From positions 1-32,827 of the forward strand of contig VFBG01000014.1 of the NCBI GenBank assembly GCA_006515835.1: a stretch of DNA of 32,827 nucleotides. The letters are read 5' to 3'. The position numbers and the translations under genes are program-made. This DNA is from a bacterium (GTDB taxonomy: Bacteria > Pseudomonadota > Alphaproteobacteria > Caulobacterales > Caulobacteraceae). Below, one piece after another: positions 1 through 8,075 of the stretch (the first letter of the stretch is position 1; each line of letters starts with the position of its first letter). The notes below the pieces were generated by a model. It saw only the letters and a list, made by a program, of their open reading frames with translations. It was not told where the DNA came from and searched no databases.

Positions 1-1155
1 ACCCTGTTCCTGTTCTGCGACGTGCTGAACCCCGACACCGGCGAGCCCTACAACCGCGACAGCCGCTCGATGGCCAAGAAGGCCCTGGCCTATGTCCAGT
101 CCTCTGGCGTGGGCGACACCGTCTTCTTCGGCCCGGAAGCCGAGTTCTTCATCTTCGACGACGTTCGCTGGAGCACGGCCCCGCACGACACGGGCTACAC
201 CTACGATTCGATCGAGCTGCCGGCCAATACGGGCGCGGAGTATTCCGAAGGCAACATGGGGCACCGCCCCGGGCCCAAGGGCGGCTATTTCCCGGTCAAC
301 CCGACCGACAGCGCCCAGGACCTGCGCGGTGAGATGCTGGGCGTGATGCGCGACCTGGGCATGCAGCCCGAGAAACATCACCACGAGGTTGCCCCGGCCC
401 AGCACGAACTGGGCCTGAAGTTCAGCGACCTGCTGACCATGGCCGACCGGCTCCAGCTCTACAAATACGTCATCCACAACGTCGCGGCCGCCTACGGCAA
501 GTCGGCCACCTTCATGGCCAAGCCGACCTTCGGCGACAACGGCTCGGGCATGCATGTCCACCAGTCGATCTGGCGTGACGGCAAGCCTCTGTTCGCGGGC
601 GACAAATACGCCGGCCTGTCGGACCTTTGTCTTTGGTACATCGGCGGCATCATCAAACACGCCAAGGCCATCAACGCCTTCGCCAACTCGACGACCAACT
701 CCTACAAGCGGCTGGTCCCCGGCTACGAAGCGCCGGTCAAACTGGCCTATTCGTCGCGCAACCGCTCGGCGTCGATCCGCATCCCGTTCGTCAACTCGCC
801 CAAGGCCAAGCGCATCGAAGCCCGCTTCCCCGATCCGATGGGCAACCCCTATCTGACCTTCGTGGCCCTGCTGATGGCTGGCCTCGACGGCATCGAAAAC
901 CGCATCGATCCGGGCGCGCCCGCCGACAAGAACCTCTACGATCTGCCGCCCGAAGAGCGCGGCTCCATCCCCGAAGTCTGCGGCTCGCTGAAAGAGGCGC
1001 TGGACGCCCTCGACCAGGACCGCGCCTTCCTCAAGAAGGGCGGCGTCATGGATGACGACTTCATCGACAGCTACATCGAGCTGAAGATGGAAGAGGTGAT
1101 GCGCCTGCAACTGCACCCGCACCCGGTCGAATTCGACATGTACTACAGCTGCTGA
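1..1155 (+). CDS. glnA: Type I glutamine synthetase, 3' part (5' end outside window)
   Basis: Glutamine synthetase makes glutamine from glutamate, ammonia and ATP in the cytoplasm. The reading frame is open from base 1, so the gene starts left of the window; about 384 of the usual ~470 residues are present. Visible landmarks are the catalytic stretch [10 protein letters not shown], the glutamate-site region [13 protein letters not shown], the ATP-site region [16 protein letters not shown], and NLYDLPPEE near the C-terminus. The Tyr of the last motif (codon 937-939) corresponds to the adenylylation site of GSI-beta enzymes (established family knowledge), so activity is probably controlled by GlnE-type adenylylation. 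The C-terminus FDMYYSC is typical apart from the final residue. A strong terminator follows. Promoter and any upstream glnB lie outside the window. Confidence 0.97.
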   Translation, partial: TLFLFCDVLNPDTGEPYNRDSRSMAKKALAYVQSSGVGDTVFFGPEAEFFIFDDVRWSTAPHDTGYTYDSIELPANTGAEYSEGNMGHRPGPKGGYFPVNPTDSAQDLRGEMLGVMRDLGMQPEKHHHEVAPAQHELGLKFSDLLTMADRLQLYKYVIHNVAAAYGKSATFMAKPTFGDNGSGMHVHQSIWRDGKPLFAGDKYAGLSDLCLWYIGGIIKHAKAINAFANSTTNSYKRLVPGYEAPVKLAYSSRNRSASIRIPFVNSPKAKRIEARFPDPMGNPYLTFVALLMAGLDGIENRIDPGAPADKNLYDLPPEERGSIPEVCGSLKEALDALDQDRAFLKKGGVMDDDFIDSYIELKMEEVMRLQLHPHPVEFDMYYSC

Positions 1156-1181
1156 TCGACAAGACGGTCTGCTGATCGCCA

Positions 1182-1216
1182 GAAGGGGCCGGACGGGCGA
1201 CCGACCGGCCCTTTTT
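1182..1216 (+). terminator. Rho-independent terminator after glnA
   Basis: A GC-rich stem (GGGGCCGG-type left arm, CCGGCCCT-type right arm) is followed directly by a run of five T at 1212-1216, 27 bases after the glnA stop codon. Confidence 0.85.
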
Positions 1217-1217
1217 G

Positions 1218-1254
1218 CTGCCACCAAAGCTTGGCTTTGGCTTTGAGGTGGCAG
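1218..1254 (+). promoter_or_regulatory. Hairpin that buries the RBS of the following gene
   Basis: CTGCCACC (1218-1225) pairs perfectly with GGTGGCAG (1247-1254), and AAAGC (1226-1230) pairs with GCTTT (1240-1244). This leaves a 2-nt bulge (1245-1246) and a 9-nt loop. The only Shine-Dalgarno-like sequence, GAGG at 1245-1248, lies in the right arm and bulge, and the ATG at 1256 starts two bases after the stem. The hairpin begins one base after the glnA terminator T-run. Translational control is inferred; the pairing is directly visible. Confidence 0.5.
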
Positions 1255-1255
1255 G

Positions 1256-2689
1256 ATGAGCAGAAGATTGGTGTTCGGGGTGCTGGCAGCCGGTTTGTCT
1301 CTGGCGCTTGCGGGCTCGGCCGTGGCGCAGACCCTTCCGGATCGACTGCAGGCCGAGGCCGGTTCTGTGGGCCGCCGCATCGATGGCGAAGTGGTGCCTG
1401 AGGGCTGGACCCTTAGCCAATCGTTGAGCCCGGCCGTCTTCGGTGTGGCCGTCGAACCGGGCCGGACGAAGGAAGTCTGCTTTTTCTCGGGCGAGAACGT
1501 ACTTTGCCGTACTCTGTCGAGCGGTCAGATCCATGACTTGGTCATCAGCTACGAAGGCGTCGACTACCCGACCCGGATCGAAGCGGTCCAGCCCCCGGCG
1601 GTTTTCGACGCCGCCTATCAGGATGAATACCGGGGTCGGACGACGATCCTGATTCCCGAAGTCTACGAGTTGGTGAACATCGCCATCGCCCTGACGCCTT
1701 CGGCCCTGGCCAACCCGGGCCTGGCGTACCGCGATACGCCCTACTACGGCGAGGTGATGTCGCACTTCGAGCGCTTCAAGGATGATCCGCTGATCATCGC
1801 TCTGGATGCGGAGTTGAAACAGGACGCCTTGAAATATTTCCGCCTGAAGATGAACGGCTACGCCTTCGAGTATGACGATTCAGGTCATATCGTGCGCAGC
1901 CAGATCTACGATCGTACAGGGTTCGTCATCGATGCGGTCAACACGTTAGCGCCCTACCACGCGCTGCTTCAGGCCTTCTCGGACCGGAGCGGATTTCGGG
2001 ACTTCTACATCGCCCACCGCCCGCTCTATGACGAGCAGATCGCATATCTCAGGGACGAGATAGATGTCGCGGGTGCGACGGAATGGCTGCAAGGCAATTT
2101 CCCGGCGGTCAGGCCCTATGACGCCACGAAGATCATTTTCTCACCCCTCGTAGGCGCGAACCAGTCGTTGACTACATTCGATAGCAATGGCTTCCGCGAA
2201 CTTCAGCCCCACGTCAATTTTCCCTATTCGCGTCCGGGTCTGGAACATCTGACTCCAAACGATCTCGCGCTGGTTCGGGGCACGATCCTGTTCACCGAGA
2301 TGAACCATGGCTTCATCAAGGCTACGCCCGAGCTGCGCTCCGATATCGAGAAGGTTTTTGCTGATCGCGCATTCTGGACCAAGGCAGGCAGTGCGGGCGA
2401 CCTCTATTCGGCGCCCGAGTCCTTGTTCAATGAATATATGAACTGGGCGCTCGTGAGCCTCTACTATCACGACAAGGCGGATGCTGTTGATCGTGACGAA
2501 CTGGTCGAACGGGTCAATCCGGTCATGGAGCGCCGCGGTTTCACACAGTTCACTGCCTTCAACTGCTACCTGCTGGATCTCTATGCGAACCGGCCTGAAG
2601 GCGCGACACTGGCGGATCTTTATCCGCAGATCGTCGCGTGGACGGTGGCCTATCAGGCCGCGCCTCGACCGTCGCAACCCGTGCAATGA
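1256..2689 (+). CDS. Secreted protein of unknown function, possibly DUF4932-like
   Basis: This 477-residue protein starts with a clear Sec signal peptide (SRR, a hydrophobic stretch, then a cleavage site near AVAQ), so the mature protein should be periplasmic or secreted. I do not recognise it with certainty. The segment IPEVYELVNIAIALT (about residues 137-151) followed by a C-terminal region with FTEMNHGF (about 351-358) and LFNEYMNW recalls DUF4932 proteins, whose metalloprotease-like motif is HExxH; here the first His is Thr, so catalysis is doubtful. Three Cys are present (two around residue 80, one near the C-terminus). Base composition looks more AT-rich than in neighbouring core genes, which may indicate acquisition. 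The gene stands alone between two terminators, with its RBS in a hairpin. Confidence 0.75.
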   Translation: MSRRLVFGVLAAGLSLALAGSAVAQTLPDRLQAEAGSVGRRIDGEVVPEGWTLSQSLSPAVFGVAVEPGRTKEVCFFSGENVLCRTLSSGQIHDLVISYEGVDYPTRIEAVQPPAVFDAAYQDEYRGRTTILIPEVYELVNIAIALTPSALANPGLAYRDTPYYGEVMSHFERFKDDPLIIALDAELKQDALKYFRLKMNGYAFEYDDSGHIVRSQIYDRTGFVIDAVNTLAPYHALLQAFSDRSGFRDFYIAHRPLYDEQIAYLRDEIDVAGATEWLQGNFPAVRPYDATKIIFSPLVGANQSLTTFDSNGFRELQPHVNFPYSRPGLEHLTPNDLALVRGTILFTEMNHGFIKATPELRSDIEKVFADRAFWTKAGSAGDLYSAPESLFNEYMNWALVSLYYHDKADAVDRDELVERVNPVMERRGFTQFTAFNCYLLDLYANRPEGATLADLYPQIVAWTVAYQAAPRPSQPVQ

Positions 2690-2698
2690 CGGAAAGGG

Positions 2699-2725
2699 AG
2701 CCGGACGGGCAACCGTCCGGCTTTT
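2699..2725. terminator. Rho-independent terminator, possibly bidirectional
   Basis: A perfect 10-bp stem, AGCCGGACGG / CCGTCCGGCT, encloses a GCAA (GNRA) tetraloop and is followed by TTT. It sits 9 bases after the stop of the secreted protein and 15 bases from the stop of the convergent minus-strand gene, so it may serve both. Confidence 0.8.
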
Positions 2726-2740
2726 GACCTTCCGCGGGTT

Positions 2741-3016
2741 CTAGCGGTTGGTTGTCTCGACCTCGATGCCGTTGCGGCCTGCGCGGACCGTCGTGCTGTC
2801 GCCGTCGCGGCGATCCTCGATGACGACAGGCGGGGCGGGAACCTGAACCTCACGCTCGACGACCACAGGAGCGGCGGGGACCTCGCGCTCGATGATCGTC
2901 GTCGTATGAGTCTCGCGGTCGGCGTCCGCGGTTTCAGCTGCGGGGGTGCAGGCGGCGGTTGCGAAGGCGATGGCGCTGACAGCAGCGACGGCGGTGAGCG
3001 TGTGGCGGATGGTCAT
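2741..3016 (-). CDS. Small lipoprotein-like exported protein
   Basis: A 91-residue protein starting MTIRHTLTAVAAVSA. The start at 3016 is chosen because AGGAG lies 7 bases upstream on the minus strand and because the signal peptide begins cleanly there; a longer frame to 3055 exists. The hydrophobic segment ends in ATAAC, a weak lipobox-like sequence with Cys at about residue 22, so lipidation is possible but not certain. The mature part is low complexity: Thr-rich, then charged Val/Pro/Glu repeats (EREVPAAPVVVEREVQVPAPP) and a C-terminus rich in Arg, Asp and Thr. No enzymatic motif is visible. It lies 57 bases downstream of the histidine-kinase-like gene on the same strand and may be cotranscribed or have its own promoter. 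Function unknown. Confidence 0.75.
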   Translation of the reverse strand: MTIRHTLTAVAAVSAIAFATAACTPAAETADADRETHTTTIIEREVPAAPVVVEREVQVPAPPVVIEDRRDGDSTTVRAGRNGIEVETTNR

Positions 3017-3033
3017 GGGCGAACTCCTGAATG

Positions 3034-3048
3034 GTAACCCCCTGCTAA
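3034..3048 (-). promoter_or_regulatory. Possible CtrA-like box upstream of the small lipoprotein gene
   Basis: On the minus strand the sequence reads TTAG-N7-TTAC, two mismatches from the CtrA consensus TTAA-N7-TTAA, 18 bases before the ATG at 3016. Chance occurrence is quite possible. Confidence 0.2.
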
Positions 3049-3073
3049 CGGCCACGCTCGACCGTTGTTCCGC

Positions 3074-4120
3074 CTAGTGCAGGCTGACCGCCACGGGGTT
3101 CCAGCTCTCTACCGGCTGGATCTCGGCCGGGAAGGTGATGCGCACGCCGCCCCCGCCGCCGCCCGGTGCGCCGCGGGTAATCAGCAGCCGTCCGCCCAGT
3201 TGTTCGGTGATCGCTTCGAACAGGGGGATATTGTCGGGCGCAGGCCCTTCGCCCTCGGTCACCGCCAGATTCAGGAACCTGTCCCGGCCGTCCTCGTCGA
3301 GGGTGATCGCTAGGGCGACCGAGGCGCGCTGGGCTTTCAGGGTGTTCAGATATTCCAGCAGGACCAGCCCCAGCGAGGTCGCCTGCTCCAGCGGGATGTC
3401 GCGCGCGCCGCCTGAGATGCGGACGCGATCGGACGGCACCCCGCCCCTGGCCGCGGCGACCTCGACCAGTTTGCGGGCGAAGGCCTCGAACGGAATGCGA
3501 CGGTCGACCCCTCCGGTGAACTCCCGGTGGGTTCGTGAGATAACCAGAGTGCGCGAGGCGGCGTTGCTCAACACCCGCGAAACGACCGGATCGGCTTCCT
3601 CACGGGCCCGCAGCTGCAGGATGGCGGAGATCAACTGCAGATGATCGGTCGTACGCTGGGCGTGGTCGCGGAACAGCTCGGCCTGCCCCATGGCCAGGGC
3701 TTCGACCTGGGCGTGTTTGGTGGTCAGTGTGTTGAGCCGGGCGCGGATCGTGCTGAGCACATGGATCAGCAACAGCGATGAGACGAGGAAGAAGCCCAGG
3801 GCGACCATGGCCCTGCCGTCGGTCGGGAAGGAGAAGGGCGTCGGTCCCATGAAATTATAGACGATCACGGTCGATAGCCCTGCCGCCATAAGCCCGGGCC
3901 GCGCGCCCAACCAGTAGGCGGACAGGATCACGCCCGGATAGAAGCAGGTGTAGCCGTAGCCGCTCGCAAGATAGGGCGAGAGCAGCACCCGCACCCAGAG
4001 CGAGATCAGCACCAGACCGGCTGCGGCCCAGTACCGGGCGCCGGGAATGCGCCTGAGTCGCGTCACCAGGGCGGCGATCAGGGCGGGTGGCGGCATCAGG
4101 AAAATGGGTGGCGAAACCAT
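3074..4120 (-). CDS. Membrane sensor protein with degenerate HisKA_2-type histidine kinase module
   Basis: This 348-residue protein has an N-terminal block of hydrophobic segments (about residues 32-49, 60-71, 76-91, 105-123) resembling the DUF4118/KdpD-like membrane domain of sensor kinases. A coiled linker and a kinase-like region (about 147-332) follow. HLQLISAILQLRAREEADP (160-178) aligns with the HisKA_2 dimerisation helix, normally preceded by HHRVKNN; here the corresponding residues read AQRTTD, so the usual phospho-accepting His is absent. LGLVLLEYLNTLK (250-262) is a poor N box, and the usual DNGxG is TEGEG (289-293). A run of glycines (320-325) precedes the final beta strand RITFPA. 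It is probably a kinase-fold protein with weak or no kinase activity. GGGAGA lies just upstream of the ATG. No response regulator is adjacent. Confidence 0.85.
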   Translation of the reverse strand: MVSPPIFLMPPPALIAALVTRLRRIPGARYWAAAGLVLISLWVRVLLSPYLASGYGYTCFYPGVILSAYWLGARPGLMAAGLSTVIVYNFMGPTPFSFPTDGRAMVALGFFLVSSLLLIHVLSTIRARLNTLTTKHAQVEALAMGQAELFRDHAQRTTDHLQLISAILQLRAREEADPVVSRVLSNAASRTLVISRTHREFTGGVDRRIPFEAFARKLVEVAAARGGVPSDRVRISGGARDIPLEQATSLGLVLLEYLNTLKAQRASVALAITLDEDGRDRFLNLAVTEGEGPAPDNIPLFEAITEQLGGRLLITRGAPGGGGGGVRITFPAEIQPVESWNPVAVSLH

Positions 4121-4160
4121 CTCGTCTCCCTAGCACAGCGGGCGCCTGGCGTCGCCCGGA

Positions 4161-5045
4161 TCAGGCCAGGCCCTCGGCGGTATCCGCCTTCTTCCGGCGG
4201 AACTCGATCAGCCGGACGCACCAGATCGAAATCTCGTAGAGCAGCACCAGTGGGACGGCGAGCATGATCTGGCTGATCGGATCGGGCGGGGTGACGACGG
4301 CGGCGACGACGACCACGGCCATGATGGCGTAGCGGCGACCCTCGGCCATGACCTTCGACGAAATGATCCCGGCGAGGCCCAGCAGGGTCATCACCACGGG
4401 CAGCTGGAAGCACAGGCCGAAGGCCAGCAGCAGGGCGGTGACCAGGTTCAGATAGTCCGACACCTTGGGCAGAAGGGCCGCCGAGACGCCGCCGCCGGTG
4501 ATCTGCTGGCTCAGAGAGAACCACATGACGAACGGCAGCATGACGAAATAGACCAGCGCCGCGCCCAGCATGAACAGCAGCGGGGCGGCGATCAGGAAGG
4601 GCAGGAAGGCGCCCTTTTCGTTGCGGTACAGACCGGGAGCCACAAAGCGGTACAGCTGCCAGGCCAGGACCGGGAAGGCCACGACGATGGCGCCGAAGCC
4701 CGCCAGCTTCATCTTGGTGAAGAGGATTTCCAGCGGCGCCGTATAGATCAGATTGACCGTCTGGCCGTCGACGCCGGGCAGGGGCTTGAGGCCTGCCGTC
4801 CCCATGATGAGGTCCAGCGGCGACACATGGCCGTGCGGTCCGACCGACTGATGGAAGGCCGCCGCGGTCGCGAACGGCTTGACCAGGAAGATGTACAGCG
4901 GCTCGGCGAAATAGAAGCAGCCGATGAAGCCGATGATGAAGGCGATCACGCAGATCACCAGCCGTCCGCGCAGCTCGATCAGATGATCCATAAGGGGCGC
5001 GCGCGACGCCTCGATCTCATCCTCGTCGGTCTCGAGCCGGCTCAC
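4161..5045 (-). CDS. tatC: Sec-independent protein translocase subunit TatC
   Basis: TatC is the inner-membrane receptor of the twin-arginine pathway; with TatB it recognises the RR signal peptide of folded substrates. The 294-residue product has a short acidic cytoplasmic N-terminus, the family motif HLIELRGRLV (about residues 21-30), and six hydrophobic segments in the expected layout, with the conserved region LAWQLYRFVAPGLYRNEKG between the second and third. Length is slightly above the ~250-residue norm because of an extended first periplasmic loop (the segment around VGPHGHVSPLDLIMG to DGQTVNLIY), which is common in alphaproteobacteria. The start overlaps the tatB stop by four bases (ATGA), indicating translational coupling. 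Last gene of tatABC. Confidence 0.97.
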   Translation of the reverse strand: MSRLETDEDEIEASRAPLMDHLIELRGRLVICVIAFIIGFIGCFYFAEPLYIFLVKPFATAAAFHQSVGPHGHVSPLDLIMGTAGLKPLPGVDGQTVNLIYTAPLEILFTKMKLAGFGAIVVAFPVLAWQLYRFVAPGLYRNEKGAFLPFLIAAPLLFMLGAALVYFVMLPFVMWFSLSQQITGGGVSAALLPKVSDYLNLVTALLLAFGLCFQLPVVMTLLGLAGIISSKVMAEGRRYAIMAVVVVAAVVTPPDPISQIMLAVPLVLLYEISIWCVRLIEFRRKKADTAEGLA

Positions 5046-5560
5046 AGGTCTACCTTCTTCGCGCGGATCGGCCGGGACTTGCCGCTGGCGGTCTTGATCG
5101 AGGCCACGGGCGCGGCGGCCTTGGTCGGCGTCTTGCGGGCTTTGGGCGCAGCCTTCGCCTTTGCCTTCGGCGCTGTCGCCGGCTCAGCCTCAAGCGGGGT
5201 CATCACCGGCGGGCTGTCGGGCCATTCGTCCGGTGCGGCCAGCATGACCGGCTGGTCCAGCGGCCGGTTCAGATCATCGCGGATCTCGCGGAAGGCGGCG
5301 TCAGCCTCGGCCCCCAGAGGTACCATGCCCTGACCCGTCCGCAGCGCCTGGACCTCCTTGCGCAGCTCGTCCAGCTCGGACTGGCGCGCCATCTCGTCGA
5401 AGCTTGAGCGGAACTCATTGGCCATGGCGCGGGCGCGGGCCATCACCTTGCCGATCTTGCGCATCAGCAACGGCAAATCCTTTGGCCCCACCACAAGCAG
5501 GGCCACGATGCCGATCACGAGGATTTCAAAGCCGCCGATACCGGGGCCGAGGCCACCCAT
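5042..5560 (-). CDS. tatB: Sec-independent protein translocase subunit TatB
   Basis: TatB forms the substrate-binding complex with TatC. The 172-residue protein has the TatA/B fold: a short N-terminal periplasmic stretch, one transmembrane helix (FEILVIGIVALLVVGPKDLP, about residues 11-30) with the hallmark GPKDLP hinge, an amphipathic helix (LMRKIGKVMARARAMANEF), then a long charged cytoplasmic tail. The tail is Ala/Lys/Pro-rich near its end (KAKAKAAPKARKTPTKAA), typical of alphaproteobacterial TatB. GPKDLP and the tail length distinguish it from TatA upstream. It is 29 bases after the tatA stop and overlaps tatC by four bases. GGAGA lies upstream of the ATG. Confidence 0.95.
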   Translation of the reverse strand: MGGLGPGIGGFEILVIGIVALLVVGPKDLPLLMRKIGKVMARARAMANEFRSSFDEMARQSELDELRKEVQALRTGQGMVPLGAEADAAFREIRDDLNRPLDQPVMLAAPDEWPDSPPVMTPLEAEPATAPKAKAKAAPKARKTPTKAAAPVASIKTASGKSRPIRAKKVDL

Positions 5561-5589
5561 CCGTCAGGTCTCCGACGTCAATGCGGGGC

Positions 5590-5808
5590 TTACGATTTCA
5601 GGTCTTCTTTTTCGGCGTCGGTGCGAGGCAGGGCGCCCGCGCGCTCGTCCGAAGGCTTGTCCGAATCGGTGTCCTTCAGGCCTTCGCGGAAGGCCTTGAT
5701 GCCCTTGGCCGCGTCGCCCATCAGGCCCGACAGCTTGCCGCGCCCGCCGAACAACAGCAGGGCGACGATCGCGACGATGGCCCAGTGCCAGATGCCGAAA
5801 GTACCCAC
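5590..5808 (-). CDS. tatA: Sec-independent protein translocase subunit TatA
   Basis: TatA polymerises to form the protein-conducting element of the twin-arginine system. The 72-residue product shows the canonical order: short N-terminus MGTFGIWHW, one transmembrane helix ([13 protein letters not shown]), the FG hinge, and an amphipathic helix ([19 protein letters not shown]), then a short charged tail. The start is GTG at 5808, preceded by AGGAGA at normal spacing. It is the first gene of tatABC and is divergent from rnhA across a 104-base gap that must hold both promoters; no confident -35/-10 pair was identified there. Confidence 0.94.
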   Translation of the reverse strand: MGTFGIWHWAIVAIVALLLFGGRGKLSGLMGDAAKGIKAFREGLKDTDSDKPSDERAGALPRTDAEKEDLKS

Positions 5809-5912
5809 GAACCGTCTCCTCGTTCGGGCCGATGCGCGGCCCGCTCAAACACTTGTGCCGCATATAGGCGCTTCAGTGGCGCGACGCCAAGCGAACCTGT
5901 TAGGAGGCGCGC

Positions 5913-6353
5913 ATGAGTCACGTGATCATCCACACCGACGGTGCCTGCAAGGGCAATCCCGGCCCTGGCGGCTGGGGTGCCATTCTCCAGACCGGTGGCG
6001 GTCATGAGAAGGAGCTGTGCGGCGGCGAGCCCCTGACCACCAACAACCGCATGGAACTGATGGGCGCCATCATGGCGCTGGAGGCCCTGTCCCGGCCTTG
6101 CCGCGTCGATCTGCACACCGACAGCAAATACGTCATGACCGGGATCACCGAATGGATCCACGGCTGGAAGGCGCGCGGCTGGAAGACTGCGGACAAGAAG
6201 CCGGTCAAGAACGAGGACCTTTGGAAGCGCCTCGACGTCGCCCGCGCGCGTCACGAGGTCAAATGGCACTGGGTCAAGGGCCATGCCGGCCATGAGCTGA
6301 ACGAACGCGCCGACGGTCTGGCCAACCGCGGGATCGAGGATATGCGGGGCTAG
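5913..6353 (+). CDS. rnhA: Ribonuclease HI
   Basis: RNase HI cleaves the RNA strand of RNA:DNA hybrids (R-loops, primer remnants) in the cytoplasm. The 146-residue product is of usual length. The four catalytic acids are visible in order: Asp in [16 protein letters not shown] (residues about 6-21), Glu in [10 protein letters not shown], Asp in HTDSKYV, and Asp in ERADGLAN near the C-terminus, plus the catalytic-loop His in GHAGHELN. The start is supported by a perfect AGGAGG five bases before the ATG. Divergent from tatA; followed by a palindromic repeat that separates it from convergent nfeD. Confidence 0.97.
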   Translation: MSHVIIHTDGACKGNPGPGGWGAILQTGGGHEKELCGGEPLTTNNRMELMGAIMALEALSRPCRVDLHTDSKYVMTGITEWIHGWKARGWKTADKKPVKNEDLWKRLDVARARHEVKWHWVKGHAGHELNERADGLANRGIEDMRG

Positions 6354-6370
6354 GGTGTCTTTCTCTTTCC

Positions 6371-6500
6371 GCTCATCCCCGCGAACGCGGGGACCCGGTC
6401 CTGTCCAGCTTGACGCTGGCATTTCAGGACAAGCGTATCAGCCCCGGCCGCCTGGACCGATCACCCAAAACACCGGGTCCCCGCTTTCGCGGGGATGAGC
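6371..6500. repeat. Large palindromic intergenic repeat (REP-like)
   Basis: The 28-nt arms 6371-6398 and 6473-6500 are inverted copies with one mismatch (27/28). Each arm has its own small hairpin (CCCCGCGAACGCGGGG in the left arm). The 74-nt centre holds a further stem, CCAGC-TTGAC-GCTGG. It lies between the convergent genes rnhA and nfeD and could also stop transcription from both sides. The style is that of dispersed palindromic repeats common in Caulobacterales genomes (inference). Confidence 0.85.
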
Positions 6501-6509
6501 GGACTATAC

Positions 6510-6968
6510 TCAAGCCGCCCGAACCCGCAGCTTCGGTCCGTCCATGCCCTCGACGATGACGCTCTCGCCGGCGAGGGGCGCAGCGCCCTCGATCTCGGCG
6601 ACCCATTCGGCACCCGAGACGAACACCCGGCCGCGGCCGTCGACGAAGCCCTGGACCACCTGGGCCCTCTGGCCGATCAGCCGGACGTCGCGGGCGTTGA
6701 TGTCGGGCGCGTCGGACGGATTGACCCGCTGGATCAGCCGTCTGGACAGAAGGGTGGCGACTACGGTGAGGGCGGCGAACAGGGCCACCTCTCCAGCGAA
6801 TCCCAACGGCAGGCCGAGCGCGGTGACCACCGCCACCACCCCCGCCGACACCGCCGGCCAAAGCAGCCATTCGGTCGAGAAGGCGGCTTCCACCGCCAGC
6901 AGCAGCACGCCCAGAGCCAGCCAGATCCAGAACGGCTGGGCCGCGTGCAGGTCAGTCAGGGCTTCCAT
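6510..6968 (-). CDS. NfeD family membrane protein
   Basis: A 152-residue protein with an N-terminal membrane part: one hydrophobic helix (PFWIWLALGVLLLAVEAAF) followed by a second hydrophobic hairpin (LLWPAVSAGVVAVVTALGLPLGFAGEVALFAALTVVATLL in two parts). The C-terminal ~60 residues (LIGQRAQVVQGFVDGRGRVFVSGAEWVAEIEG...GESVIVEGMDGPKLRVRA) form the OB-fold NfeD domain with the typical G.V..GEW pattern. Short NfeD proteins pair with SPFH/stomatin partners in membrane quality control; here the SPFH gene lies three bases upstream on the same strand, so the two form an operon. No ClpP-like protease domain is present, so this is the short NfeD1b type. Confidence 0.92.
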   Translation of the reverse strand: MEALTDLHAAQPFWIWLALGVLLLAVEAAFSTEWLLWPAVSAGVVAVVTALGLPLGFAGEVALFAALTVVATLLSRRLIQRVNPSDAPDINARDVRLIGQRAQVVQGFVDGRGRVFVSGAEWVAEIEGAAPLAGESVIVEGMDGPKLRVRAA

Positions 6969-6971
6969 GGA

Positions 6972-7981
6972 TCAGGTCCTCGGAACGGAGGGGCGGGGCG
7001 GGCGCGGCGGCGTCACGCGAGCAGGAGCAGGCGGCGGAGGCGGGGCGTCGCGGCGAACATCGCTGCGGCCCTGCTGCTGTTCCTTCGCCAGGCCGACCAG
7101 TTCGCCGAGGCCGGCGATGGTGCCGACGAGGCCGGACATCTCAGCCGGCACGATGACCGTCTTGGCCGTCGGGTTGCGCGCCAGTTCGGCGAAGGCCTCG
7201 ACGTATTTCTGGGCGACGAAATAGTTGATGGCGTTCACGTCACCGGCCGCGATGGCCTGGGACACCATGGCGGTCGCCTTGGCCTCGGCCTCGGCTTCGC
7301 GTTCGCGGGCTTCGGCGTCGCGGAAGGCGGCTTCACGGCGGCCTTCGGCTTCCAGAATGGCGGCCTGCTTGGCGCCTTCAGCGCGGGCGATCGCGGCCTG
7401 TTTCTCGCCGTCGGCCTCGGTGATGACGGCGCGGCGTTCGCGCTCGGCCTTCATCTGGCGCGCCATGGCGTTGGTAATGTCGGCCGGCGGGGTCAGGTCC
7501 TTGATCTCGATCCGGTTGACCTTGACGCCCCACGGCTCGGTCGCCGCGTCGATTACGGTCAGCAGGCGCGAGTTGATCGAGTCGCGCTGGAACAGCACCT
7601 CGTCCAGCTCCATCGAACCGACCACGGTGCGCAGATTGGTCGAGCACAGCTGGGTGATGGCGTAGGGCAGGTTCTCGATCCGATAGGCGGCGGCCGAGGC
7701 CTCCATCACCTGGATGAAGACGATGGCGTCGACCTTCACCATGGCTTGGTGATGACCTCTTGTTGAGGCACATCAAGAACCTGTTCCATCATGTTCATGC
7801 GTCGGCCGATGCGCTCGACGAATGGCGTCAGGATGCTGATGCCGGGTGCGAGGGTGCGCGTGTATTTGCCGAACCGTTCGACGGTCATTTCGCGGCCCTG
7901 GGGCACGATCTTGACCACGCTGAAGAGCAGCACAAAGGCCAGCACCACCAGTGCGACGGTGAATAGAAGCGACGTGTCCAT
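6972..7981 (-). pseudogene. SPFH/stomatin (QmcA-like) membrane protease-associated protein, frameshifted
   Basis: The two halves are in different frames. The N-terminal half (ATG 7981 to about 7744; MDTSLLFTVALVVLAFVLLF anchor, then KIVPQGREMTVERFGKYTRTL) ends at VPQQEVITK. The C-terminal half resumes at [12 protein letters not shown] and runs to 6972, with the long Ala/Glu-rich coiled coil of the family and a Pro-rich tail. Family members read roughly VITKDNAMVKVDA here, so about 7 bases appear to be missing at 7743/7744. Restored, the protein would be about 338 residues, normal for QmcA/HflK-like SPFH proteins that scaffold membrane microdomains. The ATG has GGAGA upstream. It forms an operon with nfeD. 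Whether the lesion is real or an assembly error cannot be told from this sequence alone. Confidence 0.9.
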
Positions 7982-8075
7982 AATATCTCCCTGTCCCGAT
8001 CAGGTTAGCACCCTGTGGCCACCGCGCCACAGAAACCGGACACGGCGAAGATGACATCCGCGTAATCGTGCTCGT

